A DNA stretch of 7,299 nucleotides from an uncultured Armatimonadota bacterium (GCA_903915615.1 CAIWTR010000065.1:1-7299), one strand, 5' to 3'. Shown: positions 1 through 5,508, numbered from the stretch's first letter. The notes: generated by a model from the letters alone, not told the origin. Program-made: numbers and translations.

Positions 1-237
1 CGCAAAGTCTGCCACAGCATCCATCACCGGTGACATCGCCGCCACCGCTCCTGCACGCAGCGCATCGCCGTAGGAAAAGCCGCCAGGAACGATAATCGCA
101 TCGATACCCGTGAGGTCTGTATCCTGATGCCAGAGCATTTTCACATTGCCAAATCCGAGCTCTGTCCATGCCGCTTCCGCATCACGGTCACAGTTCGAGC
201 CAGGGAAAACAACAACGCCGATGGTAGGTATTGACAT
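1..237 (-). CDS. purQ: Phosphoribosylformylglycinamidine synthase subunit PurQ (glutaminase), N-terminal part
   Basis: PurQ is the glutamine amidotransferase subunit of FGAM synthase. It supplies ammonia to PurL in the fourth step of de novo purine synthesis in the cytoplasm. The visible 79 residues start MSIPTIGVVVFPGSNCDRD and include VPGGFSYGDALRAGA (about residues 50-64), both typical of class I glutaminases of the PurQ type. The window edge cuts the gene just before the expected nucleophile-elbow cysteine, so catalytic competence cannot be judged. The ATG lies 11 nt after the purS stop, and an AGGAA overlapping that stop codon serves as ribosome binding site. The two genes therefore form a purS-purQ operon, with purL probably further left (inference). 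Identification is secure; only completeness is unknown. Confidence 0.96.
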   Translation of the reverse strand, partial: MSIPTIGVVVFPGSNCDRDAEAAWTELGFGNVKMLWHQDTDLTGIDAIIVPGGFSYGDALRAGAVAAMSPVMDAVADFA

Positions 238-248
238 AGGTTGCGTTC

Positions 249-494
249 CTACAATGTCACCGAGATACGGTAGTCTTCGAGGACAGGGTTGGCGAGGAGA
301 CGATCACACATCTCGGCAGCCGTTGCCTCAATCGTCGCAACATCGGATCCTGGAACCTCAAGCTCAATCACTTTTCCAACGCGCACCCCTGCGACATCAT
401 CGTAGCCGATTGCCTTGAGCGCACCTTCAACGGTTCTCCCTTGGGCATCCAGCAATGTAGGTTTCATCGTAATCGTGATCGTCACTTTGGCCAA
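249..494 (-). CDS. purS: Phosphoribosylformylglycinamidine synthase subunit PurS
   Basis: PurS is the small structural subunit that bridges PurQ and PurL in FGAM synthase. The protein reads MAKVTITITMKPTLLDAQGR at its start, the classic PurS pattern of a beta strand followed by LDxQG. It continues with EGALKAIGY and ends in a second ferredoxin-like strand pair (KVIELEV ... YRISVTL). From the TTG chosen here it has 81 residues, the normal family size. That TTG is preceded by AAGGTGG with 8 nt spacing, whereas the upstream TTG at 524 would add ten residues not expected in PurS. No ATG is available in frame. It is the first visible gene of a purS-purQ operon and reads away from the presumed origin. 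Confidence 0.93.
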   Translation of the reverse strand: MAKVTITITMKPTLLDAQGRTVEGALKAIGYDDVAGVRVGKVIELEVPGSDVATIEATAAEMCDRLLANPVLEDYRISVTL

Positions 495-502
495 AAATCC
501 AT

Positions 503-509
503 CCACCTT
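503..509 (-). promoter_or_regulatory. Ribosome binding site that decides the purS start
   Basis: On the minus strand this reads AAGGTGG, one mismatch from AAGGAGG, and it ends 8 nt before the TTG at 494-492. It is the reason for preferring the 81-residue PurS over the longer reading from 524. Confidence 0.7.
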
Positions 510-600
510 TTCGGGTTCTCGCAATAAGTGTATCTCACGTAAAGATCTTCCCTCTTTGGAAATTCACCCTCTGTTTTGCCCATCCACATTCCGAATTACT

Positions 601-642
601 GATAGAGATATATGTATATATTTACAGTAGAAGAAGTAATAG
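601..642 (+). other. AT-rich unwinding element with DnaA-trio-like repeats
   Basis: Positions 601-627 are almost pure A/T with scattered G. They are followed at 628-642 by five uninterrupted triplets, TAG AAG AAG TAA TAG, all fitting the DnaA-trio consensus read 5' to 3' as [T/A]A[G/A]. Three bases later (TGA, 643-645) come two DnaA boxes in the orientation found in Bacillus-type unwinding regions, where DnaA extends from the box onto the trio strand. The spacer is not GC-rich and the nearest box is degenerate, so this is a motif-level assignment. Confidence 0.5.
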
Positions 643-645
643 TGA

Positions 646-663
646 TGTGGACATTGGGGATAA
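646..663 (-). promoter_or_regulatory. Two abutting DnaA boxes next to the trio repeats
   Basis: On the minus strand, 663-655 reads TTATCCCCA (one mismatch to TTATCCACA) and 654-646 reads ATGTCCACA (two mismatches). They touch with no spacer and share the same orientation, pointing at the trio repeats. This is the expected place for the boxes that seed DnaA loading at the unwinding site. Confidence 0.5.
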
Positions 664-781
664 CTAATTGTCACTTATACGGACATGTGTGATTCGGTCA
701 GTTTTCCTTGGTGGATGCCAGTAAACAGCTAACTTTTGCATCCGAATGACAAAGAAATCAACATACTGGTAATTTTTACAG

Positions 782-790
782 TGTGGATAA
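782..790 (-). promoter_or_regulatory. Perfect DnaA box
   Basis: The minus strand reads TTATCCACA, the high-affinity DnaA box, followed by C. It lies in the middle of the presumed origin. Confidence 0.75.
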
Positions 791-881
791 AATCGGCATG
801 ATTTCCACATTCGGGGCGCAGTTGCAAACAATCTGATGGCGCGAATGCCCGGTCAATTCACAGACCACAAAGTGCGATCAC

Positions 882-924
882 TTATCCCCTAATCTGGATG
901 GTAGTTATCCACAATTTATCCCCT
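882..924 (+). promoter_or_regulatory. Cluster of three same-strand DnaA boxes
   Basis: TTATCCCCT at 882-890, perfect TTATCCACA at 905-913 and TTATCCCCT at 916-924 all lie on the plus strand. Start-to-start spacings are 23 and 11 bp, close to whole helical turns, so bound DnaA would sit on the same face. They point opposite to the boxes at 646-663 and 782-790. Confidence 0.65.
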
Positions 925-1226
925 GTCTTTCCCATGGAAAAAGATTGCTTTATTGCATCCAGGACAGCCGTTTTGGCCGTAAAAAGTGCTTCTACCAGAC
1001 CTCGATCTCGTTCACGAAGGCAACATCATACAAGAGTTGTTTTGTTGGTTTTTGACTAAGCATTATCAATGCATTTAGGAATATACATCTCACCGTTGAT
1101 GTTTCCCTGTTGATTCCTACAACGGTCATTTATAGGTCAAAGCAATGCATCGTGAGGATGTCCCGGAATGCGGCCAAAACGCCTCTCCTCGAGGGAAACA
1201 GACATCCAGGACTTGGTCGCTAAGGC
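925..1226. other. Intergenic stretch between the box cluster and the distal terminator
   Basis: No gene is supported here. Short structures seen are an inverted repeat ACCGTTG/CAACGGT (1092-1098 with 1120-1126), a 5-bp palindrome GCATT/AATGC (1060-1072) and GGATGTC/GACATCC (1156-1162 with 1201-1207). None has a recognised role. Open frames crossing it on both strands lack a good ribosome site and resemble no family. Confidence 0.5.
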
Positions 1227-1270
1227 AAAAGAAAACCCCACATAGGTGCAAACCAGTGTGTGGGTTTTCT
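1227..1270 (-). terminator. Distal Rho-independent terminator facing oriC
   Basis: The stem pairs AGAAAACCC (1230-1238) with GGGTTTTCT (1262-1270). It continues CACA/TGTG after one bulged base at 1261, with a further GGT/ACC inside the loop. On the minus strand the hairpin ends in TTTTCTTTT (1235-1227), so it best serves transcripts coming from dnaA. The plus-strand T tract is only four bases. It is the second of two terminators in series after dnaA. Confidence 0.65.
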
Positions 1271-1281
1271 AAACACGTGAT

Positions 1282-1319
1282 GCCTATTCCATGCTTCTCG
1301 ATGTCAGCCGCAAAGGCAC
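1282..1319 (-). repeat. Diverged tandem copy of the 3' end of dnaA
   Basis: Positions 1282-1310 match 1401-1429 at 27 of 29 bases, and the similarity continues without gaps to 1319/1438 with 32 of 38 identical. Read in the dnaA frame, the copy encodes V-P-L-R-L-T-S-R-S-M-E-stop against V-T-L-R-L-T-S-R-S-M-E-stop in dnaA. Apart from the P/T codon, all four base differences are synonymous third positions. A TAG directly before the valine codon closes this frame, so it is a relic and not a gene. The offset is 119 bp, nearly equal to the 118-bp offset between the A-rich left arms of the two neighbouring terminators, so gene end and terminator were probably duplicated together. Confidence 0.75.
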
Positions 1320-1341
1320 CTAAAGTTGGCATCTCCTGCCT

Positions 1342-1380
1342 AAAAAAGAAAAACCCACATCGGCGTACCGATATGAGTTT
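1342..1380 (-). terminator. dnaA Rho-independent terminator
   Basis: On the minus strand, AAACTCATATCGG (1380-1368), loop TACG, and CCGATGTGGGTTT (1363-1351) form a 13-bp stem. It is complete when two G-U pairs are allowed, and it runs straight into a T tract broken by one C. On the plus strand the same stem has two C-A mismatches, which shows it is built for the minus-strand transcript. It starts 22 nt after the dnaA stop codon. Confidence 0.85.
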
Positions 1381-1402
1381 GCGTGGCGAATAACAAAACA
1401 GC

Positions 1403-2926
1403 CTATTCCATACTTCTGGATGTCAGCCGTAAGGTGACCTTGTTGCGCAGCTGCTGAACCTGCTGCATGTATGCCGTCTCGGTGTTCATCGCGAGCTGAA
1501 CCTTTTCACACGCATGCCGCACACTTGTATGATCTTTGCCTCCAAAGACATCCCCAATCGCTGCAAGGCTTGCCCCCGTCATGTCACGGATCAGGTACAT
1601 CGCGATGTGCCGCGCTTGCACCGTCGGGCGGTCCCGTCGTGTGCCGACAAGCGCTGCACGATCGATGTGCAGTGTTTCCTCAAGAACATCCTGGAGGATG
1701 CCCACAAGCTTGTGCGGTGGTATCGGGCGAATCGTATGTCCGTAAACCGCAAGCGGTGCTACCGGGGCGTTATCTGCAATATCGATAAGGGCATCTTTGG
1801 CAAGGTCAATAGTGATCGGTTCGCCAGAACAACCCGCCATCGCAAGCAAGCGCACCAATGCACCTTCAAGCGCACGGACAGAGCTAGTCACACACTGGGC
1901 GATGTACTCAAGAACATTCAATGGCACCATATGTCCGGCTTGATCGCGCATCAGCTTCGACTGCAAAATCGCAATCCGCAGCTCGAGTTCCGGCGATGCA
2001 AGCTGAGCAACCATCCCGGCCGCAAGGCGCGTCCGAATGCGTTCATCCATTCCCGGCAGGTCACGCGGCGCACGGTCACTGGCAATCACCAATGCACGTC
2101 CGGATTGCTGCAGCGTATTGAATGTGTGGAAGAACTCTTCGACGGTAGCCTCGCGTCCACCTAGGAACTGGATGTCATCGACGAGCAGAACATCCAGCTG
2201 GCGGAACTTCTTACGGAACTGCGCCGTTCTGTTCTCACGCAGCGATTCGAGAAACTCCGTTAGAAAGGCCTCACCGGAAACGTAGCCAACGCGCAGCTCT
2301 GGATGGCGCTGCTGAACCGCATGGCCAATCGCATGCAGAGTGTGCGTCTTGCCATTGCCGCTAGGGCCGTACAGAAACATCGGGTTGTAAATCTCGCCCG
2401 GCGACTCACAGATCGCTGCCGCACATGAGGCTGCCAGCTGATTGGCTTTCCCGCGAACCAATGTCTCAAATGTGAATGCACGGTTTAGATTCGGCTTGAT
2501 GTAAACCGATTTGGTTGTTGAACCAGAGCCGCTGGAACGTCCATCAGTAGATAACATCTCCGGCGCCGGGCGCTTGGCTTGAATCCGTGTTGGTGCTTGT
2601 CGGGTGGTTGCTGGCTCCGCTTTGCGGACCACCAAGTTAATGCGAACATTTTCTGCATTGGTGTCGAGGTTGTCCGCGACAAGCTTTGTTAACAAAGTCA
2701 CGTGACGAACACGAACCCACTGCGCGATGAAGTCGCCTTGCACTTCGATATCAAGCGTAAGGGAATCATCCGCACTGGATGTCCAGGCCACCAGGCGGGC
2801 ATCGCGGAATTTGTTAAGAGTTACGCTGCTCTCTAACCGCTCAAGGAGATCCTGATGAGCAGTGTTCCACGCCTCCTGTAAGGATGTTGGAATTTCGGTC
2901 TGGGAGATGGAGAGCTGGTCGTTCAC
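1403..2926 (-). CDS. dnaA: Chromosomal replication initiator protein DnaA
   Basis: DnaA is the AAA+ ATPase that binds DnaA boxes and melts oriC. From the GTG at 2926 it has 507 residues. Domain I is residues 12-100 (SLQEAWNTAHQDLLERL onward), followed by a short basic, low-complexity domain II. The ATPase core has Walker A GPSGNGKT (187-194), Walker B LLVDD (247-251), sensor-I region VIASDRAPRD and an arginine finger in RTRLAAGM (R300). Domain IV carries ARHIAMYL and the DnaA signature GGKDHTSVRHA (462-472). Departures from common family sequence are GPSGN in the P loop, L for F after the arginine finger, and K for the R of GRDHT. The frame stays open to a TTG at 3010, but the extra 28 residues do not resemble DnaA and lack a ribosome site. 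The GTG has only a weak GAAAAG upstream, so the exact start is uncertain. Confidence 0.96.
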   Translation of the reverse strand: MNDQLSISQTEIPTSLQEAWNTAHQDLLERLESSVTLNKFRDARLVAWTSSADDSLTLDIEVQGDFIAQWVRVRHVTLLTKLVADNLDTNAENVRINLVVRKAEPATTRQAPTRIQAKRPAPEMLSTDGRSSGSGSTTKSVYIKPNLNRAFTFETLVRGKANQLAASCAAAICESPGEIYNPMFLYGPSGNGKTHTLHAIGHAVQQRHPELRVGYVSGEAFLTEFLESLRENRTAQFRKKFRQLDVLLVDDIQFLGGREATVEEFFHTFNTLQQSGRALVIASDRAPRDLPGMDERIRTRLAAGMVAQLASPELELRIAILQSKLMRDQAGHMVPLNVLEYIAQCVTSSVRALEGALVRLLAMAGCSGEPITIDLAKDALIDIADNAPVAPLAVYGHTIRPIPPHKLVGILQDVLEETLHIDRAALVGTRRDRPTVQARHIAMYLIRDMTGASLAAIGDVFGGKDHTSVRHACEKVQLAMNTETAYMQQVQQLRNKVTLRLTSRSME

Positions 2927-3051
2927 GTTTAACTTTTCGGGGGTCCACCGCACGGTGGGGGAGGGGAAGATCTGACGGGTGATTTCACCCTGAATTCGAC
3001 CCAAAGGCAAAGGTTTTTTAAGCGTTCATACCTGCTTATTGACCTTTCAGG

Positions 3052-3079
3052 AGTATGTATAAATATCAATATTTATCAA
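3052..3079 (-). promoter_or_regulatory. Candidate dnaA promoter with AT-rich inverted repeat
   Basis: On the minus strand, TTGATA (3079-3074, 5 of 6 to the -35 consensus), 16 nt, and CATACT (3057-3052, 4 of 6 to the -10) form a plausible sigma-70 promoter. The spacer is largely occupied by an 18-bp inverted repeat, ATAAATAT-CA-ATATTTAT (3059-3076). A second TTGATA lies 10 bp downstream of the first. A protein binding the palindrome would block the promoter, so it is a candidate operator (inference). No perfect DnaA box overlaps it, so autoregulation through DnaA is not evident. Confidence 0.4.
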
Positions 3080-3679
3080 TAAGATTTTTAGCTGACAACG
3101 CCACGCATACTTGAATGTCCAGCTCAAATCACTCCGCAAAACTTATACAATTGACCACCATTTACGCCCTAATTGTTACGTCGGGTCATGCATGTACGGG
3201 ATGTTTCCCAGAGTCATTCCCCCGTGCAACAACCTAACTTCATCCACACATTTGTTCTTTCCGACATCGGAGCGTTGTTGGCTCAAACCTGACTACCAAT
3301 GTTAAGAACTTCACGTGAAATAGGACATGTGTCAACGCATCCCAAACTTGTTTGTTTTGGCAAACAGGGCTAAGCGTAAATGGCCACCATTGCCGACAAT
3401 TGGACAAGTACGAGTGCTTTGGCAGGCATGGCCACGGGTGCTGTGAACCCGATGTTTTGGGGGATTGTGAATGTACTTCAACGCACGCTTTGAACCCGGA
3501 TGCAAGACTGAAAGCGGCATTAACGCCCGCCACACGGACAGCTGCATTATTCAATATGGACACTGAGCTGCCTACACACAATTGAAATGCCTTGGGCAAT
3601 CTGTGTTTCCATAACTAAAGTCAGTTTGTAAAAGACCGGGTTGGAAGAGATTCAGCGCGTGTTGTACGCTGGCTGACAC
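3080..3679. other. Long divergent intergenic region between dnaA and ridA-like gene
   Basis: About 600 bp without a supportable gene. Contents seen are TCATCCACA at 3240-3248 (one mismatch to a DnaA box), a perfect 10-bp palindrome TTCACGTGAA at 3310-3319, and CGGGT/ACCCG around 3434-3450. A small hairpin CAGCG/CGCTG at 3653-3671 lies just upstream of the ridA-like ribosome site. The longest open frame (3240-3599, minus) has no ribosome site and unusual composition. A minor box cluster of a bipartite origin or an unrecognised small RNA remains possible. Confidence 0.45.
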
Positions 3680-3693
3680 GAGGATTTGTAGCT

Positions 3694-4143
3694 ATGAAAA
3701 CACCCCCCAGCCAGCGTCTTGTCGAGCTTGGAATTACGTTGCCCCCGCCACCAGAGCCAGCCGGCAACTATATCCATGCCGTGAAGACAGGCAACCTGTT
3801 GTTCCTTGCTGGCAAGGCGGATGGTCCTTACATCGGCAAAGTCGGCCGGGATGTGACTATCGATGAAGCTTATGCATATGCGCGTCAGACGGGGATTCAG
3901 CTCCTCGGTGTGATTGCCCACGAGCTTGGAAGCATCGACCGCGTCACGCAGATTGTCAAAGTGTTCGGCTTGATAAATGCCACGGATGATTTCACAGAAC
4001 ATCCAAAAGTCATGAATGGCTGTTCAGATCTCCTCGAGGATGTGTTCGGCGAGAATGGCCGTCACGCAAGGACATCTGTGGGAGCCGGCAGCCTCCCGGG
4101 AAACATCCCGGTCGAGATTGACATGGTGGTCGAGTTCGCTTAG
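3694..4143 (+). CDS. RidA family protein (YjgF/YER057c/UK114), long YjgF-like subgroup
   Basis: The protein has 149 residues, longer than RidA proper (about 130). It opens with the pattern QRLVELGITLPPPPEPAGNY typical of the longer YjgF-like subgroup, then KTGNLLFLAGKADG (31-44) and the family C-terminal motif HARTSVGAGSLPGNIPVEI (124-142). R126 and E141 sit 15 residues apart, as do the imine-site R105 and E120 of E. coli RidA. Deamination of reactive 2-aminoacrylate-type imines is therefore possible, although many long-form members have no tested activity. There is no signal peptide, so it is cytosolic. GAGGA at 3680-3684 lies 9 nt before the ATG. It is monocistronic and ends 28 bp before a strong terminator. 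Confidence 0.92.
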   Translation: MKTPPSQRLVELGITLPPPPEPAGNYIHAVKTGNLLFLAGKADGPYIGKVGRDVTIDEAYAYARQTGIQLLGVIAHELGSIDRVTQIVKVFGLINATDDFTEHPKVMNGCSDLLEDVFGENGRHARTSVGAGSLPGNIPVEIDMVVEFA

Positions 4144-4169
4144 GGATCCGTTCGACTCTGCGTCATGCG

Positions 4170-4201
4170 AAAAAACGCCTCTGGAAATCCAGAGGCGTTT
4201 T
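4170..4201. terminator. Strong bidirectional terminator between ridA-like gene and FKBP operon
   Basis: A perfect 13-bp stem, AAAACGCCTCTGG (4172-4184) with CCAGAGGCGTTTT (4189-4201), closes on an AAAT loop. On the minus strand it is followed by six T (4175-4170), and on the plus strand it ends in four T. It lies 26 bp beyond the ridA-like stop and 29 bp beyond the FKBP lipoprotein stop, so it serves both converging units. Confidence 0.93.
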
Positions 4202-4230
4202 GTTTACCGTGCTTGGTGATTGGAAGTTGA

Positions 4231-4782
4231 TTACTTCTTAACTTCGAGCAGCTCGACTTCGAAGATCAAGGTTGCTCCAGGTGGGATATCCGTACCAGCG
4301 CCCTGCTCGCCGTAGCCAAGCTTTGCTGGGATCTTGAGCTTTCGCTTACCGCCGACCTTCATGCCTGGAACGCCATCATTCCAACCCTGAATCACTTGAC
4401 CTGGGAGGGAGAACTCAAATGGCTCGTTACGGTCAAGGGAGCTGTCGAACTTCTTGCCATCGGTGAGCCAGCCGGTGTAGTGAACCTTGACCGTGGTACC
4501 GGTCTTGGCTTCATCCCCGGAGCCAACTTTGAGCTCTTCGATTTCGAGCCCAGATTCGAGCTTCTTGGTGGTTGGGCCCATTTTGGCGATTTCGGATGGT
4601 GCATCCGATGGAGGCGCTGGAGGTCCCGCGACAGGCTTGCCATCTGCGCTTGTCGGAGCGCCAGTTGGTTCTGTTTTGTTCAGCGTAGCCGTCTCAGTGG
4701 ACTCCGCTGCCTTTGGCTGATCACAGCCTGCTGCGAGAAGTCCAACAATGGCGAAGATTGCCAGAAAGTACTTTGTCATCAT
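4231..4782 (-). CDS. FKBP-type peptidyl-prolyl isomerase, lipoprotein
   Basis: A 183-residue protein that catalyses cis-trans isomerisation of prolyl bonds. Residues 1-20 are a lipoprotein signal peptide (MMTKYFLAIFAIVGLLAAGC) with Cys20 as lipidation site, so it is anchored outside the cytoplasm. A Pro/Ala/Thr-rich linker (21-75) leads to one FKBP domain (76-183). Active-site positions known from FKBP12 are present: Y102 in VHYTG, F112-D113 in KFDSS, V130-I131, W134, Y157 and F174. The gene starts 12 nt after the stop of the upstream tandem-FKBP gene and has no clear Shine-Dalgarno sequence, which suggests translational coupling. Two consecutive ATG codons (4782 and 4779) are possible starts. 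It ends at the shared terminator. Substrates are unknown; envelope protein folding is likely. Confidence 0.93.
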   Translation of the reverse strand: MMTKYFLAIFAIVGLLAAGCDQPKAAESTETATLNKTEPTGAPTSADGKPVAGPPAPPSDAPSEIAKMGPTTKKLESGLEIEELKVGSGDEAKTGTTVKVHYTGWLTDGKKFDSSLDRNEPFEFSLPGQVIQGWNDGVPGMKVGGKRKLKIPAKLGYGEQGAGTDIPPGATLIFEVELLEVKK

Positions 4783-4794
4783 GGTGTATCTATA

Positions 4795-5508
4795 TCAGCC
4801 TTTCACTCCGATGAGTTCCACATCGAAGATGAGTGTTGCATTCGGTGGGATGACGCCAGGGTAACCATTTTCGCCATAGGCGAGATTGCCTGGAATCACG
4901 AGCTTTCGCTGTCCGCCGATTTTCATGCCAGCAACGCCTTCGTCCCAGCCCTTGATCACACGGCCGCCGCCGAGTGGGAACTCGAATGGTCCGCGGCCAC
5001 GACTGGAGTCGAACTGTGTGCCATCTGTGAGGATGCCGGTGTAGTGCACTGCGACAACATTGCCGTGCTTGGCTTCGGTGCCATCCCCGACAACGATATC
5101 GGCGAACTGCAGACCGCTTGCGGTGGTTGTCAATGCGCTTTCATCGATGGGTGTTGCTTCCGGATATGCATCCCCGGACACGCTAAGCAGCTGGACATCG
5201 AATGTGAGGGTTGCATTTGGTGGGATGACGCCCGGGAAGCCTTGATCGCCATACGCGAGGTTGCCTGGAATCACGAGCTTGCGCTTGCCACCGATTTGCA
5301 TCCCGGCAACGCCTTCGTCCCAGCCCTTGATCACCATCCCGACACCGAGGGTGAACTCGAATGGCCCGCGGCCGACCGAGCTGTCGAACTGGGTTCCATC
5401 CGCGAGGACACCTGTGTAGTGGACGGAGACATTTTGGCCCTTTGCGGCGGTTGGTCCCTGTCCGATGGTGATGTCTTCGTACTGAAGACCACTGTTCGTT
5501 GTAATCAT
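4795..5508 (-). CDS. Tandem two-domain FKBP-type peptidyl-prolyl isomerase
   Basis: A 237-residue protein made of two complete FKBP domains (about 1-111 and 128-237) joined by an acidic, Pro-containing linker. Both retain the FKBP active-site residues: Y31, F41-D42, V59-I60, W63, Y86 and F103 in the first; Y156, F166-D167, V184-I185, W188, Y211 and F228 in the second. Each is expected to be an active prolyl isomerase of the short FkpA/FKBP12-like class, without the inserted flap of SlyD. There is no signal peptide, so it should be cytosolic, unlike its operon partner. The domains are offset by exactly 125 codons and are highly alike, also at DNA level. The ATG at 5508 has only a weak GGGA upstream. 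It is the first gene of the operon. Confidence 0.93.
   Translation of the reverse strand: MITTNSGLQYEDITIGQGPTAAKGQNVSVHYTGVLADGTQFDSSVGRGPFEFTLGVGMVIKGWDEGVAGMQIGGKRKLVIPGNLAYGDQGFPGVIPPNATLTFDVQLLSVSGDAYPEATPIDESALTTTASGLQFADIVVGDGTEAKHGNVVAVHYTGILTDGTQFDSSRGRGPFEFPLGGGRVIKGWDEGVAGMKIGGQRKLVIPGNLAYGENGYPGVIPPNATLIFDVELIGVKG
4838..5334 (-). repeat. Intragenic direct repeat coding the two FKBP domains
   Basis: The segments 4838-4959 and 5213-5334 align without gaps at an offset of 375 bp, with 16 mismatches by hand count (about 87% identity). They include two identical runs of 20 or more bases. The repeated part covers the second half of each FKBP domain, from the W-containing segment to the final strand. 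Confidence 0.85.

Larger units (their letters stand above)
580..924. other. oriC: Probable chromosomal replication origin (oriC)
   Basis: This non-coding stretch next to dnaA contains a cluster of DnaA boxes. Two are perfect TTATCCACA (782-790 minus, 905-913 plus). Three are TTATCCCCA/T variants (655-663 minus, 882-890 and 916-924 plus). Weaker matches with two mismatches lie at 580-588 (CCATCCACA), 646-654 (ATGTCCACA on minus) and 801-809. A strongly AT-rich segment (601-640, about 78% A+T by count) flanks the left boxes. Box clusters with an AT-rich unwinding element beside dnaA are the standard signature of bacterial origins. The layout dnaA, boxes, unwinding element matches the Bacillus arrangement. 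Strand-composition skew was not computed, so the call rests on motif clustering and gene context. Confidence 0.72.

Noticed and set aside
146..418. 90-codon plus-strand frame over purQ and purS
   Set aside because: Antisense to two conserved purine genes and crosses their junction; no family resemblance.
1060..1126. Inverted repeats GCATT/AATGC and ACCGTTG/CAACGGT considered as terminator or operator
   Set aside because: Stems are short, the 21-nt loop of the second is long, there is no T tract, and no gene ends or starts beside them.
1126..1332. 68-codon minus-strand frame spanning the dnaA tail copy and distal terminator
   Set aside because: It reads the duplicated tail in a different frame from dnaA and runs through a terminator hairpin. 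It has no ribosome site, so it is not a gene.
1514..2164. 216-codon plus-strand open frame inside dnaA
   Set aside because: It lies entirely antisense to the conserved AAA+ and domain IV coding region. The product is Arg/Cys/His-rich without any recognisable motif.
3240..3599. 119-codon minus-strand frame in the dnaA-ridA spacer
   Set aside because: No ribosome site, Cys/Trp/His-rich composition, no recognisable domain, and overlapping frames of similar length on both strands. A random open frame is the simpler reading.
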